From Glycine soja (lineage: Eukaryota > Streptophyta > Magnoliopsida > Fabales > Fabaceae), in NCBI RefSeq assembly GCF_004193775.1, contig NC_041019.1, positions 52,179,928 through 52,243,927 on the forward strand: a stretch of 64,000 nt of DNA, given 5' to 3'. The notes below the pieces were generated by a model that did not search any database, had not been told where the DNA came from, and saw only the letters and a program-made list of their open reading frames with translations. The stretch's first letter is position 1; every line of letters begins with the position of its first letter. The position numbers and the translations under genes were made by a program. Positions 25,501-38,161 of the stretch are shown in pieces.

Positions 25501-26030
25501 CACCAATATATGAACCTTACAACTAGATTTCTGAAGTAGGCCTGATTATCTCATGAGCCTTATTTGGTTCTAATTTCAAATCACCTGAAATTTTCTAATC
25601 AGCAATTGTGAGTGCCCTTTAAAGTGCACCTACTGATTTTGGAGAAGTCAAATCCATTATATACCAAACAGTTACACTGACCCCAAGTTGAGTCAGTTTA
25701 GCTGATGGAAAATTTCATGATAAAGAATATAGCAATTCAAGATATGAAAGAACAAATACACATAGAAAAGCATAGTATATACATACGTAGGGGGACCATT
25801 GTTGCACGAACATGCACATAAAGAATGCAAATTCTCTTTCCTCCGGAGTTTTGTATTGCCCATATCAGATTTAATCTGCTCTCCTTCACCTCTTTTGTCA
25901 CAGCAACATAGATTGGCTGATCAACCACACTTGGATTAGGCTCTTCCAAAAATTTTCCACCAGCATCAGAAAGTGACCTCACTGAACCCATCCTTTGTGT
26001 TGTTGCAGGCATAGGACTCACCACAGCCAT
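19546..26030 (-). CDS. U-box E3 ubiquitin ligase with USP, coiled-coil and protein kinase domains (PUB33-like)
   Basis: Receptor-like cytoplasmic kinase/E3 ligase. Exons (minus): 26030-25787, 25283-25162, 25090-24969, 24467-24363, 23341-22897, 22709-22572, 21948-21421, 20966-20202 and 19728-19546, giving 883 residues with all GT-AG borders and phases consistent. Domains: UspA-like at about 39-185 (PIYVAVTKEVKESRLNL, LVMGAASDKYY); a Ser-rich linker at 198-346; a Glu/Lys/Arg coiled coil at 347-500; a kinase at about 513-795 with G-loop GEGGYG (532-537), VAIK lysine 552, catalytic loop HGDLKPSN (Asp 647) and DFG (665); and a U-box at 815-883 (FICPIFQEVMRDPHVAADG... to the C-terminal WLQNH). The HRD arginine is Gly, making it a non-RD kinase, as is usual in this family. 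All core catalytic residues seen are intact. The start is chosen at MAVVSPMP, directly after a CAG acceptor; the Met ten codons upstream lies in the apparent 5' UTR intron. Targets are unknown. Confidence 0.96.
19890..19985 (-). mobile_element. SINE remnant in the last intron of the PUB gene
   Basis: On the minus strand the segment reads GTCATGGGTTCAAATGCGGG AAACGGCTTCTCT. This is a variant of the tRNA-derived box B region of the Au-type SINE at 50879-51039 (GTCATGGGTTCGAATCCGG AAACAGCCTC). The 5' part is diverged and the 3' end is uncertain. It sits in the intron 19729-20201. No target duplication was found. Confidence 0.5.
22055..22400 (-). mobile_element. Solo LTR with a partly duplicated end, in a PUB intron
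   Basis: On the minus strand the block 22400-22127 starts TGTTGGGACATTGG and ends GGTTCCTAACA, that is TGTTG...TAACA termini of about 274 bp, as expected of an LTR. A further 72 bases (22126-22055) repeat the last part of the LTR nearly exactly (the AGATTAGAAAATAGAAG and TATTTCTTGATTGCAAA phrases occur in both copies). No internal retroelement sequence accompanies it, hence a solo LTR. A target duplication was not found. It lies in the intron 21949-22571 between the two coiled-coil exons. Confidence 0.55.
23498..24210 (-). mobile_element. TRIM-like miniature LTR retrotransposon in a PUB intron
   Basis: Two direct repeats of about 165 bp (24210-24048 and 23666-23498 on the minus strand) flank about 380 bp. 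Both share CCTGTAAATAT, AGTCTCCCTA, ACCTTGTACTCAT, ATCAGAAAATAATAT and the terminal CCTTTTTCA. They begin TGTG/TGTC and end TCA. One base inside the first repeat the sequence TGGTATTAG...AGC resembles the initiator-Met tRNA primer site (TGGTATCAGAGC). The interior holds a 93-codon frame starting MADFISSIQYIVPSL, possibly a gag scrap. No pol fits. It lies wholly within the intron 23342-24362, in the same orientation as the host gene. I saw no matching 5-bp target duplication, and the polypurine tract is weak. The two repeats differ at many positions, so the insertion is old. Confidence 0.6.
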
Positions 26031-26079
26031 CTGATGCAAGATTATTGAATCACCAAACAAAAATAAAAGAACTCAACTT

Positions 26080-26124
<45 letters not shown>

Positions 26125-26478
26125 AATTGGTAATTATCTCTACATAATACGCATACACCCCAATCCCAACTACTATCAAAACCACAAATTAATTATCAAC
26201 AACTACTCTCTTTTTCTCTCTGCCAATAAAAAAAAGTTCAACTTTCTCTCCAACAATTGGTAATTATCTCTATACTCCCCACTACTATCAAACCCAGAAA
26301 TTAATCATCAAAATCTCTCAAACACACCAGAAATTCTTTATCCGAAACTCAGAAAACCCAACAAAAATTGAAAATTTCTCAGTCTGCAATTGAAAATTGA
26401 AAATTTGCAAATAGGGTGCCCAAGAAAACTTTCACCCAAAAAGCAAAGACAAAAAAAAAAAAAAAGACCTAACCTTAC
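26031..26478 (-). other. Probable 5' UTR intron of the PUB gene
   Basis: On the minus strand a good donor (AAG|GTAAGGTTAGG at 26479/26478) and an acceptor (TTGCATCAG directly before the ATG at 26030) bracket 448 bases. Inside are a (GA)n/(CT)n run at about 26083-26120 and a tandem duplication of about 130 bases whose copies start with CAACAATTGGTAATTATCTC at 26121 and 26251. Splicing is inferred from signals only. Confidence 0.6.
26083..26120. repeat. (CT)n microsatellite
   Basis: About 19 CT units, reading as (GA)n on the PUB coding strand, inside the probable 5' UTR intron. GA-repeat elements near plant transcription starts can affect expression; no effect is shown here. Confidence 0.9.
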
Positions 26479-26700
26479 CTTAAACCGTTGTCTCTATCTC
26501 CAACTCACTTCACAAATTCACACACACACGCGCGCGCGCGCGACACACAACACAAAGAAAGTGTGATGTGAAAAAACCAAGCCATTAGAATGGTAAAAAG
26601 GAGAAGGGTTTGACGGTGGTAGCGTGCCTCTTGCTTAGATATTATATGAGCGCATGAAAAGAACAACCTTGTCTTACGCTCAAATCATTGTAGCGTACAA
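26479..26700 (-). promoter_or_regulatory. 5' UTR exon and core promoter region of the PUB gene
   Basis: It includes an alternating purine-pyrimidine block (CACACACACGCGCGCGCGCG... at 26521-26548) that could adopt Z-DNA. The transcription start was not identified and no clear TATA box was chosen. Confidence 0.4.
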
Positions 26701-29700
26701 AAAGATGAAGCTCTCAATTTTAATAAACAAAAGCTGCAAGAATGAATAGAGAAGGTGAATTCATTGCAGGCTGTTGACTTTTATATTGTTTATGTAGGGA
26801 ATTTATAATTATGTTATGATATAATTGATAAATTATTTATGTAATTATAGATATAATTATTTTAACATAGGTTATAGTGAGTTTTAATATTTTGAAGGAT
26901 TAGTTTTTAGATGAGAGTCAAAAGATACTTAGTTTAAAATAAACAACAAGACAAATAAAAAAAAATTAACATAAATTTGATAATTAAATAAGAAAAAAAA
27001 TCTAAGAATAAAATAGAAAGTATATTTGTATCAAAGAAAAAATATAATAATTTAAGCACATAACACGAGCAAGGTTTATCTGTTTGTAATAAAAAAAATT
27101 TGAAAATAGTTATAATGAGCAAGTATAATTGTTTATTAAGTTTATGAGGAACATTTCCTTTTAAAATTTTCGTAAAGATATTTGTGTTTTTTTTTCAGGT
27201 AGAGATCATTTTATTTGGTATATGTAGGGAAAAAAATTAAAACATATTGAAATTCTCCTTTAAAAAGAGATTCATGCACGTATCGATTGAATCAATCAAG
27301 CATTAATTTTACGATTAACTAATATAATGACCAGTGTGATGCACATGCTGACATGCTTATTTTGTTAGATGTAAATAGTAATGTTTTCTTCTTTAAAAAA
27401 ATAAAAATATTTTATTAGAAAAAAATAGTTATATTTTACGATTTAATCAACCATTTATTAATTTTACGATTAATTTCAAGTGTGTAAAAAATATACAAGT
27501 GATGTGATATTTAATTTTATAAGAAATTAGGAAAGTGTAATTGTTGTTTAGCAAATTTTTACGTTATAAATCTGTGTTAGGTAACTTTTTTCTTAAAAAT
27601 AATTTTTTAAAAAAACTGTAAAATATAGATAATTTTTTTATTTTGCAACTCCAAGTTCATATGTGAGCATACATATACATTAACAAAACATATTAAATTA
27701 TCATTAAGTATAAGTATATATCATGCAATAATCAAATGATTAGATACAAATTTTTAATATGTTAAAATTAAAATTAAATTATTTGAATAAATTTAAATTC
27801 AATCCTTAACAAAAATAATTTTTAATCATATTTTATTTAGATTCTAATTGAACTCTGAATTACTTAGAATTTTTTTTTAATGAATCGAAGGATTAAGATA
27901 AAAAAAATATTATACATTCAACAAGTTTATAAATATATGTTAAATATAAAAAATTTAATTTTTTAAAAAAAACATTAAAACAAAATATATTGTAATCATA
28001 ATTAAAAAAATAAATACATAAATGTTAACTTTATGAATTACCATAAAGTAATTTAATTGAAGAAATATTATTTTAATGAAAGGTGTAAATATATCATTAT
28101 AATTCTCCACTTAAGATAGCCAAAGTACGATTGAGCAATCCACGTGATATATTTGCTCACATTTTGAATAATTAAAAAATTTAAATATTAATTAAAATGA
28201 AAAAATTAGACATCTAATTAATGATAAAAATTGATTTAGTTCAATATCAAAACGTTTAAAAAATGTCATAGAATGAATAAGGCAAGCAACCTTATAGTTT
28301 TTTAATTAAAAAATAAATAAATTCGTAGTATAAAAATATCTTTTATAACATTTTTTTGTATTCATTAACATGTTAAGAATAAATGAGAAATGGCCTACAC
28401 CAAATATCAATTGAGAAAACTACATAAACAATTCCAAGGTGGGTTCTACCTTCGTTAACTTACGAAGCTTCAAGGTGGGGAAGGTGGGCCCACAAGCTCT
28501 GCTGGCAGTTTCACCAACAGCTGTTACCGGCAAATCAAAAACAAATAATATATTGACTTTTCTAAATCATAATCTTCACTTAAAAAATATCTTCATAATT
28601 AACTAAAAAATATTTTAAAAAAAGTATATTCCAATAAAATCATGATTTACAACAGACATAAATAATATAGCACCGAGCATGTTAATCAACTAAATAACTA
28701 GTAAATGGTTATTTCAGCTTCACCCAGAATATCTAGGGACAACAATTTTTATAGAAATTAAATTTTTTTATTCATGATATCCGTAAAATTTTTACCCGGA
28801 CCTTATGAGTTATGATATTCGCAAAAATTATCCATGATTGATAAGGTAATTATCTACTTAATGAGTATGGATTAGGGTAAAAATTATTATCCATAAATTT
28901 TAACGGATGCTGTGGTGGGTATGAATACCTTGATAGTTGGTACCCAAACACTGAGAAGTAGTTGAGGAATATGCTGTGGGGAAACTATATCCTCGTTGTT
29001 AAAACCGTCCAGCAAGTCTTATTCTATTTTCACAAAAAAAAAAGATAAAATAAGTAATATATAATAAATAAATAAATATATATATATATATATACAAATA
29101 TGTAAATTTATTATATAAATAACATTATTCTAAAAATAATATCACTATATGCTATAAGTATATATAGTGTTTAATATCGTATCAAAGAAAGTCGTACCGT
29201 AAGGAGATAATCCTAAAAGGATGGGTAGGCATGATAAAATTATAAAATTATTTAATATGATATGTCCTATAAAATTTTATGTCATATAATGTCAAATTAT
29301 TTTATATTAATTTAATTATGTAGTATATAATATTAAAATAATATTTTTAATAAAAGTATCTTATAATTTTTTTTAAAAGCTTTTATTAAAGAATATTATA
29401 TTCGTTTAAATCTATTAAATTATATTATTTAAATTGTACTACATTTTTTTATTGTATTGTATGGATTATAGATTATTATTATTTACCTGTCTACCTCATA
29501 CAACGTACCATGCATATTCAACGTACCAACCAGTAAAGTTCCGTACGGTTGAAGAATAACTACTAATATAATTTACATTAATTAGAGTTTAACCGCTAAT
29601 TATGTATGCCAAAAAAATTATTAGAAGAATAAAACTTACTTAGAGCATCTTTATAATCATTTTTTTAATGACTTGCTTAAAAAAATATTATTTTAATGTG

Positions 29701-30346
29701 TCATATGATTTTTGAGTTGTTTAAAATTAAAAATAATTACTTAAATAAGTAATTGTGAGTTGTTTAATTTTGTATTAAATATAAGAAAGATAAATAAAAT
29801 ATTTACGAGTTAGGCAACTTATTAATAGAAATATCCATCAAATAAAAAATTAATTGAATTGTCTATTATTAACGTGATATAATTGGATTGCTTCTATAAT
29901 AGCAATGGAGATGCTCCTAATATTTTTATCTAAAAAAAAGGTCTTAGACTATCGAGTGAGAGAGATAGTCTTGTGCACACCCAAAAATAATGATAATAAT
30001 AATGAGAAGGCCAAAATATTGAGGGAGAAGTAGTAGAGTACCAATTGAAAAATTTAGAATGAATAATATGTAGTGAGTCAACAGAAATTAATCTGCATAT
30101 GACTGCAATCTAGCTACTAACTCATTGATAGCCGTTAAAAAAAAAAGACCATTGCTATAAGAGTTTGAATAAGAAAAATATGAACTATATATTGACTTGC
30201 ATGCAATCAAGTTGTAGCTGCGATGACTTTTGCAATAGATAATAATCTCACGAAGTCCTTAAAATATATGATGGAAAAAATCTGTTGCAAATGACCACAG
30301 GAAAGCATTGGGTAGAAAATGAAAATGATTATTTATATATAAACCA
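26701..30346. other. AT-rich intergenic DNA, no gene seen
   Basis: Long stretches of A/T-rich sequence without sustained coding potential. A short, more balanced island near 28430-28550 contains a GGTGGGCCCAC motif but no open frame or known signal. A (TA)n run lies near 29070-29095. Confidence 0.5.
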
Positions 30347-30348
30347 TA

Positions 30349-30609
30349 CTCTCTCTATGTTCATATATAAAGCAAAAAATAATAATCTTGTATCTTGAAT
30401 TTAAATATAAATAAATCTAACTAATTTTATGTTATTCTTCATTTAATTCTATTTTCAATATTATTGATAATAATAAGTTCCAAATGAAAAGTATTTTAGA
30501 AATAATATTATTATTTTTTATTTGAGATTAGAAAATTAAACGATATCAACTAATTTTCTTAATTAATGTAAAAAAAATTATTTTTGCTTATAAATAAATT
30601 CAAAGGGAG
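30349..30609. mobile_element. Stowaway-like (Tc1/mariner) MITE
   Basis: The left end TA-CTCTCTCTATGTTCATATATAAAGC and the right end read in reverse (TA-CTCCCTTTGAATTTATTTATAAGC) form imperfect terminal inverted repeats of about 30 bases. Both are flanked by TA (30347-30348 and 30610-30611). The 261-bp length, the CTCCCT-type terminus and the TA target site fit Stowaway elements mobilised by mariner transposases. Confidence 0.65.
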
Positions 30610-30611
30610 TA

Positions 30612-33499
30612 ATATATATATGTCTTTATGAAAATTTTCTAAATAAATAGTTAAATAACAACAATGGTGTATATAAGTATTACACATAAATCTATATTTT
30701 TTTAAAAATATTTTAGAATATAATTTTTTTAAAAAGAAAAAAGAAAAATTACAATGTTTTGGTTTAAACTTTAATTTTCATCAATTCATATACTTGATTT
30801 TGGTCAGTTTTTTTTACCATTTTTCTACTCCATTAGTGTTCTAGATTAATTGTTTTGAATAATGAGTATGTATACTTTTTGAAATAAAATATCAAAATAT
30901 AAAAAAAAACACATAAATTTAAAAAATATAAATATAAGTATCATTTTGTTTAAGAAGCAATTTAATTTATGCTAAGGACCAAAATGAATGGTCCAGTCAT
31001 CAAATATCTCAAAACGCGGTTTCTACTATTTACGTTTGCTTATATCACTTTTCTTTGTCAGAATGAAAAGCACAAATTAAAAATTTGTCTTTTCCCAAAC
31101 AACTTTGAAATCCTTATGTTGTCACACACTCAGTTTTGGCATATACTAAATTGACATAGAAATCAAACCTCATTTTCTGAACTTACGCCATAATCCATAT
31201 GTGTAACATAAGTTAAACTCGATCCAAACAGGTCAAAACAAAAGACAAACAAAAATGAAAAAGATTTCTTCGATGCCGACTGTAAGTTATATCGAATCAA
31301 GCTATTAAAATTTTAACGATACATAAAAAAAAATATTTGTGTTACTACTCAATGGTATTTGAATTCATGATTTTATATATTGAAATTTAACCTAAATCTA
31401 AAACAATGATTATTCTGCAATATCCTTTTGGTATGGTTAATTAGCATAAAAAGCCTGTAATGGAAATAGAAATAATTAAAACTAAATTATACATCATTTT
31501 TGTCACAAAACTGTGTACATAAAATGTTAGATTATTTTAATGAATTGATTGTGATTAATATATATACACAATACATCATCAGTTAAACTTTCATCATTAA
31601 ATTAATTTTAACGTCTCCCAACATGATTTTTTTACAAGATTTAACCAAACAGAAAAATGTATTTAAAATATTACGGTTGCTGTTCATTTCAAGTGAATAA
31701 TCAATTTTAAGTTATACAATTTAAAATGTTCAAATTAAGTTAAGAAAAAAGTGTTAATCATACGATTACAATTTATGATAAATTTATTAACTTTTAAAAT
31801 AATAATTATCTTAAAAATAATGTTAACGGTGATTATAATTTATGATTAGATAATACCATCAAAATATTTTACATTGTTAGTATATAGATATTCAACTCTT
31901 AAGTTAATGCGTTGAAATTTCATTTAACAAATTAATTTTAGTTTTTTTTAGTAAGGCAACGTGCTGAATTTGAAGTTATTCAACATTGTTTTTAACCGGT
32001 AGGAATTTAATCCTAAGCTAGCTTAATGTAATTTTCTAACCAACATCAAAATATTTAAATTTAATTAAATTGTTTCTGTTGAATTAGTTGACTTGTTGGA
32101 AAACTTTACACATAGAAAAGATATATGGTTTGGTTAGCACAAGAAAAAGGTTCTCTTTTTATGTATAAAACAACGTAACATAATACTTGGATATAGAAAG
32201 GTATTGCGTAGTCGAACTCTATTTGCTGAGTGAATCACCAACTTAATCGTATAGAAAATAGAAAGAAAAAAAAAATATATATATATAGCCAAACCAAATT
32301 AGAAGAACCAAATATTTTAAAATTATCAAGTACTAACTAATGTAGGATTGGTCTCTTAACTTTGTATCTTTTGTTTGGTAATTTGCTCCCATCTTGTGAC
32401 AAATTACAAACTTTCCTATTAATTCATATACATTTTTTACCGTAAAAAAATATTAATACAAAATTATTTTAATTTAAATAGAGGTATCAGATTTAAATCC
32501 TGAGTACATAATCTCATTCGACTTGATTAGAATAATCTGTGAAAAATACTTATGATATAAATAAAAAATATTTTAAGATTGTTGATTTCACGCCTTTTTT
32601 GTGTAAGAATAAGGAAAAAGGAGCTTTTGAAAATCAAAGATAAAGGCTTGTGTATATGCACATTAATCATGTGATGATCTTTGAATTATATACTCCAATC
32701 GAAAGGTAAGTTGACATAGAAATCTTTGGTTTGGTTTAGTATAAAAAAAAGAAGAAGAAGAAATCTTTGGTACATATTCCGGAAAAATTAAAAATATATC
32801 TGTATTTTTAAATATATATAAAAGATTTCAGACCTATATTTCGTATTTGACCATCATCAAATTCTAATTGAATTTTAGAACCCTACACCCAACTCTAATT
32901 TATTATACTACCTTCATAATATATTTTACATTATAATTTGTTTGTTAATATGCTATAATTTATTTCTTATATATTCTGTTAAGTGAATGCCCGTATGATT
33001 ATCTCTCTCTGAATATAAATGAAAAATATTTATTAAAATTTATATAAAAATATATATTATCTCAATAGATTAAAATATATATGAACTATAAATGCCAATG
33101 GCCTAGGTTGACTGACCTTCTACAGTTCTACGCAATTGCATGACACAATTTAAGTATTGATATATCTCTTTGACAGGTAATATAAAGTATTTATTTAAAT
33201 TCCCCAATCCCCGTCCGAGTTGTTTGGATTTAACTTATTATGCAAAGTCTTAAAATGAAATAAGTTTCTCCTCACTCCAGAGATTACGCTAGCCATGACA
33301 ACATACCAATCCAAATTGGAAAAATAATTAATCAACTTAGTCAAACAAAAAGTCGTAAAATTAGTTTGTATTATGAGTTATAACTGGTTTGTTTTCCTAA
33401 TTTTTACTTAAAATAACTTTTTTAATAAAAAAATCTAGAGTTAAATTAAAGTGTTTTTTATAAAAAAAAAAAAAATTGATGTGCATGACATATTCAGCA
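30612..33499. other. AT-rich intergenic DNA, no gene seen
   Basis: No supported feature. A 61-codon frame at 30969-31154 has no recognisable family and is not called. Confidence 0.45.
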
Positions 33500-33508
33500 T
33501 AAATTAAA

Positions 33509-34211
33509 GGATAAATAGTCATTTTTATCATTAAATGTGTAAAGTACTAATAAATTTGTCATTGAAAGATGAAAATTCAAATTTTAATTCCTAAAAATAA
33601 AAAAAGTGCGATAAATTCATTCATCTGTTAACTTCTGCCTGTTACCGTTAATGAAAGAATTCACGTGACAGAGGTGGACAAAAATGTCACAAAAATTATT
33701 GCTAGTAATTGTTGTTCTCATATTAGAAATTTTAGAGCAACAGAGAAATTATGTTTATTAACCAGCATTATGCTTATTATTATCTTTGTTTTAACTTATT
33801 CTTGTTTCACTATTTTTTTAAGTATTTATTGTAATGTTATACTTACACTGATAAAAAAAAATGAATATTAAATTATATTTTATTCTTAAATAAAATGAAA
33901 TTTGAAGTTTGATAAATTATTCTAATGAAAACTTATTAACATTTTGATTCATTAATGAAAACTTACTAACATTTTTATTCAATGAAAATTTATTGACATT
34001 TTGGTTCAATCTATTCGGCAACCATGTTAGTAATGATTTTTGTGATATTTTCGTTTTTGTGTCATGTAGACTCTTTGATTAACAGCAACATACGGATGAA
34101 TTTATCACATTTTTTTCACTTTTAGAAACTAAATTTTGAATTTTCATCTTTCGACAATAGATTTATCAGCACTTTACACATTCAAAGATGAAAATATATA
34201 GTTATTTATCC
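33509..34211. mobile_element. Non-autonomous Mutator-like element with long TIRs and 9-bp target duplication
   Basis: The ends are GGATAAATA (left) and TATTTATCC (right). Inverted similarity continues about 130 bases inward: AATGTGTAAAGTACTAATAAA and GAAAGATGAAAATTCAAA on the left match the reverse complement of the right arm (AATGTGTAAAGTGCTGATAAA and GAAAGATGAAAATTCAAA). The element is flanked by a perfect 9-base direct repeat TAAATTAAA at 33500-33508 and 34212-34220. Nine-base duplications plus long TIRs are diagnostic of Mutator-like elements. The interior contains a degenerate 27-30-bp tandem repeat (AATGAAAACTTATTAACATT type, three copies from 33924) and no transposase. Confidence 0.8.
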
Positions 34212-34745
34212 TAAATTAAATTTTAAGTAAAATAAATTTTGATATATAATTAAATTTGAATAATTCAACGTGCTTAAGATTTGCGTTTAAATTAATTTAA
34301 ACTTCATATTTTATATCATTTTTAATTTTAATAATAATATACTAAGCATCTAAAAATTATTTCCCTAAAATCAAAGGATACATTAAAAGTTGTCTCACTT
34401 ATGAAAAAAAACAGTTTCCATTTGTATATTGTCATTTTTTTACATAAAAATTTAAGAGAAATGAATGACACCTCATTTTAAGGCAAAACATATCTTCAAA
34501 CTCATAAAACACTTAAAAAAAGAATATACACTTATTTCATCTTAAACATCAAGTTAAAATTGAACATGCTACCCTTATTAGATTAGAAACTGTACCTTAC
34601 TCTACTTCAACAATTAATCCCTTGGGATTTGTATATATGTTGATTCAAAAATCGACATCCCTTCACTCCTTCGAAGGAGTTGGCCCACCCTTTATGTGAT
34701 AATAATGCTTGCAGTGATAAAGTTTTCACGAGTAGACAAATTGCC

Positions 34746-34804
<59 letters not shown>

Positions 34805-36041
34805 ATAAATTCATTCATTATATCTAGGTTTGCTACTTAAACGTGCTCGGTTGTATAAGCGACAGGACGTTACACGTATCTTTCATAAAAAGACATTAAG
34901 GCCTTGTTTTAGTATTGAAAAAACGCGACAAAGAAGAATGCATGTCCCACGTAAGTTTGGTTCCATCCAATTTTGGAAGCAAAGGAAGAAAATGTGTTAC
35001 ATATCATTATTTATTTAATTATTTACGCAATCAAACAAGGAGTAAAACTCCTCTACCAAACAAGATGAAAAATCAACTCACTTTTACTCCTTCTACATGC
35101 AAAAATATGAGGTACTTTTCTGTTGAGGTGTGGCAATATGTGCGTAGACGGGGTACCAGTAATAACACTCCAATTAATGCTCAAGTCAAAGAGAATTTTA
35201 GGGCTCAAGAGTCAAGAGTATAATTAAATTAGGTTTAATTTATCTGCTGTTTAGTGTGTCCCTTTATATTACCATTGTTTGTATATGTATGTTTTCCTGG
35301 GGTTGAACGTGTTTCTCCTTTTTAGGAGATATAAATGTTATTGGTTTTATTAACAGGCAAATACTAACCTAAAGCACTTGTTAAGCTCTTAAAGAACTAA
35401 AAATAAAAAATGTTTTTTTTATTGAGACATACGCTTTCATAAATTTTTTACTCTCCTATGCGATTCCTATAATAAATATCTTCTTTTTTCAATATTTCTT
35501 GCCCTAAAGATACTAAGCTCTTTCCAACCAATTCAATGTAGATTTATTTTCTTGTCTTTTCGTCCCCACCAAAAGTTTGCCATTAATGTATCCACACTAC
35601 AAGTTGCTCAAGGAGTCTTATAGCAACGTATTACATACGTTGGGGATGGTTTGGTACTTTGGTCTATTGATTATTTATCAAAACTTTTAGTATTTGCTTT
35701 TTCACTTTCATCATAAACACATTAAAAGTAAATCCTTCTCACCTAGTATCATTATTGATGTTTCACGTGAATCGTACTCTCTGAAACTTCTTAGTTAAAA
35801 GGAATATGGGAGGACATAATAATTGACAAATAAATTCATTTTCTAAACTTATGAGAGTTTGATCTCAAAAACTTGTGTGAATAGAAAAATACTTGTTGAG
35901 ACAAACTAGTTGCTTAAATGAATTTTATTACCTTAAAAAATAGTCTTATAAAGGTTAGAGTGAGAATTTCCCGAGTTAATAATAAAATAAAATCTTAGAA
36001 TGAGAATATTTTGTTATAGTTGTTGGGTATCTTTTTATAAT
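34212..36041. other. Intergenic DNA, no gene seen
   Basis: A long (TA)n microsatellite lies at 34749-34801. The segment 34830-35220 is more balanced in composition and has two overlapping plus-strand frames of 62 and 102 codons, but neither shows a known motif. They may be scraps of an old element. The remainder is AT-rich. Confidence 0.4.
34749..34801. repeat. (TA)n microsatellite
   Basis: About 26 TA units without interruption. Expected to be unstable in length and hard to assemble. Confidence 0.92.
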
Positions 36042-36318
36042 GATTTAAATATACTTTTATCTTTATAATTTAATATTTTATTTTTTATTTTTTGTCTTAT
36101 TTATTTTTTTTACTTTTAGTCCTTACAAATTATATTTATTTTATTTGTAGTCCTTAAAACATTTTAGATAATATTTTGAGCTGTAAAAAATATTATTTAA
36201 AATATTATATAAATGAAAAATACAATAAACATAATTTATAAAGAATAAAAACAAAAAAAATATAAAAATAAAAAATAAATTAATAATAAATTATAAGGAC
36301 TAAAAAAATATTTTAGCC
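36042..36318. mobile_element. Foldback MITE-like inverted repeat
   Basis: The left arm (GATTTAAATATACTTTTATC, then TTTTAGTCCTTACAAATTATATTTATT) is the approximate inverse of the right arm (GGCTAAAATATTTTTTTAGTCC, then TTCTTTATAAATTATGTTTATT when reversed). The centre lies near 36180. Almost the whole 277 bases could fold into one long hairpin. It is likely a deletion derivative of the same long-TIR family as the elements at 12701-13186 and 38162-39842. Confidence 0.5.
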
Positions 36319-38161
36319 TTCAATAATTTCTTATGAAATATGAAGACTTCAGTTAAAAGGTAAGTCACAATTTGTGTTTACTTTAATCACCTGATTTTAT
36401 TTAGATAAATTAGACTATGATACCAAAAATCAAGACAGATTGAATTCATAATTTCAGTCGGGATGCATTTATTAATTACTCCCGCCATTTCTTTTTAAGT
36501 GTTACATTTAAAAAAAAAATCCTTTTTATCTGTCCGTTTTAGATTTCAAGCTAATATTATTTTTTTTCTCAATTATACTCTTGTATCCTTTAATTATTTT
36601 ATAAATTTTCCATAAAATTAGATAATAAATAATTGAAAAAATAAAAAAGGATGTATTTATTACTTATTGACCAAAAGAATATGAATTGTTACGTTTAGAG
36701 AAATTCCAATACTTTGTATCTACTCACAGAACGTTTTAGTATTTCAAGAGATGGCCACGGTCCTTCAATATAAATTTGAGAGTTTTTAGTGGAAAGTAAA
36801 TAACCATAAATTTTAGCATTTCAAGAGAGAAAAAGACCATTGAAAACTTTAAACGTGGGAGAAAAAATTGATGGCAGTTAATTTGGAGAATTTTGTGAAA
36901 ACAAATCATTTAAAAGGAGTAAAGTAAGAAATATATTAACAAAATCACTTAAAATCAGAAAAATTAATAATTTTCTTGGTTATCTCAATTTAAGCTAAAA
37001 CGACACCTAAAAAGAAATGGAATTAGTAATTGTTATCAATCAATTTAAAAATAAGCGTGGAAATTGTGTTGATAGACGACATCATCAGCAGAGGAATATG
37101 CCAAGGAATATCATATGAATGTCACTGTGGTACGTCGTGGAAGAAATTTAGGAGACAAGGGGGAAAGAAAATTCGTTAGTTTGTTAATTTAGAAGTATTA
37201 TTAAAAAATGTATATATAAATTGAGATTGTCAGATTGATAACTATCAGAGATATAAATATTAAAAAGAGAAAAGGGTTAAAAAATCTTACAATGACACAT
37301 GATCATTAAACTCTATTAAAAAATCATGTGTAAAATTAATTAACGATATTAACAAAATGATGACGGAGGAAGATGATAGTATTAGTTTATTAATTTCTTT
37401 GACTTTCTATTCATGATAAATATATGATGTCAGTTTAAATTATAAATCATTCTATTATAAAAAAAACATAAATCATTCCTTAGATAGTTTATAATATTTT
37501 CATAATTTTTAGTTAGAAAATGATGTATTTATTTTAAGAATGAGTTTTGTTTAACTTATTTCTATTCAATAGTTTTTTTTTATAGACATTAAGTTCTATT
37601 TATTTATAATAGATTTTTTAAAGTATAACTTACAATATTATATTTTTTTTATCTGTAAGATAGATCTAAAAAATTTAAAATAACTTACACAGTGTGCTGA
37701 ACAAAATATATGAAAAGGAGGTAGTATCACATACTTATAAATGTTTAATTTATTTAAAGTTTGACATATATTTTCTTCAAAAAAAAATGTTTGACATATA
37801 TAATTATCAAAATGATATAACAAAATTCAAAGGTGGAGTTTATTAAATTTTCATATTCTAAAAAAGCCATTAATTAGTGTAAATTCAAAACACAGTCCTA
37901 GTAAATCTTTACTTATTTTTTCTGGGTTTGATAATTTATTTTAGTCATACCTTAAACTTCTTATCTTCAAGAAATAATTACAATGGCGATTATATACGTT
38001 AAAGAACAAATGCACTATGTTTGGGAGGGGAAATTCCACTCCAACAAAATGAAAAGTTCCCCGCTACTAAACAAGGACTACCTAAGCGTTCATATTGGGC
38101 CAAAACCCAAGAGGCTTTATTCTCGTAACCCAAATTAGCTATCAAGTTCAAATGTATTATT
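36319..38161. other. AT-rich intergenic DNA, no gene seen
   Basis: A Stowaway-like terminus (ACTCCCGCCATTTCTTTTTAA near 36479) is present without a clear matching right end. No coding region is supported. Confidence 0.4.

Noticed and set aside
26031..26060. PUB start at the upstream in-frame Met (MFGDSIILHQ...)
   Set aside because: It lies in what looks like a 5' UTR intron ending TTGCATCAG. The family begins with MAVVSPMPATTQRMGSVRSL.
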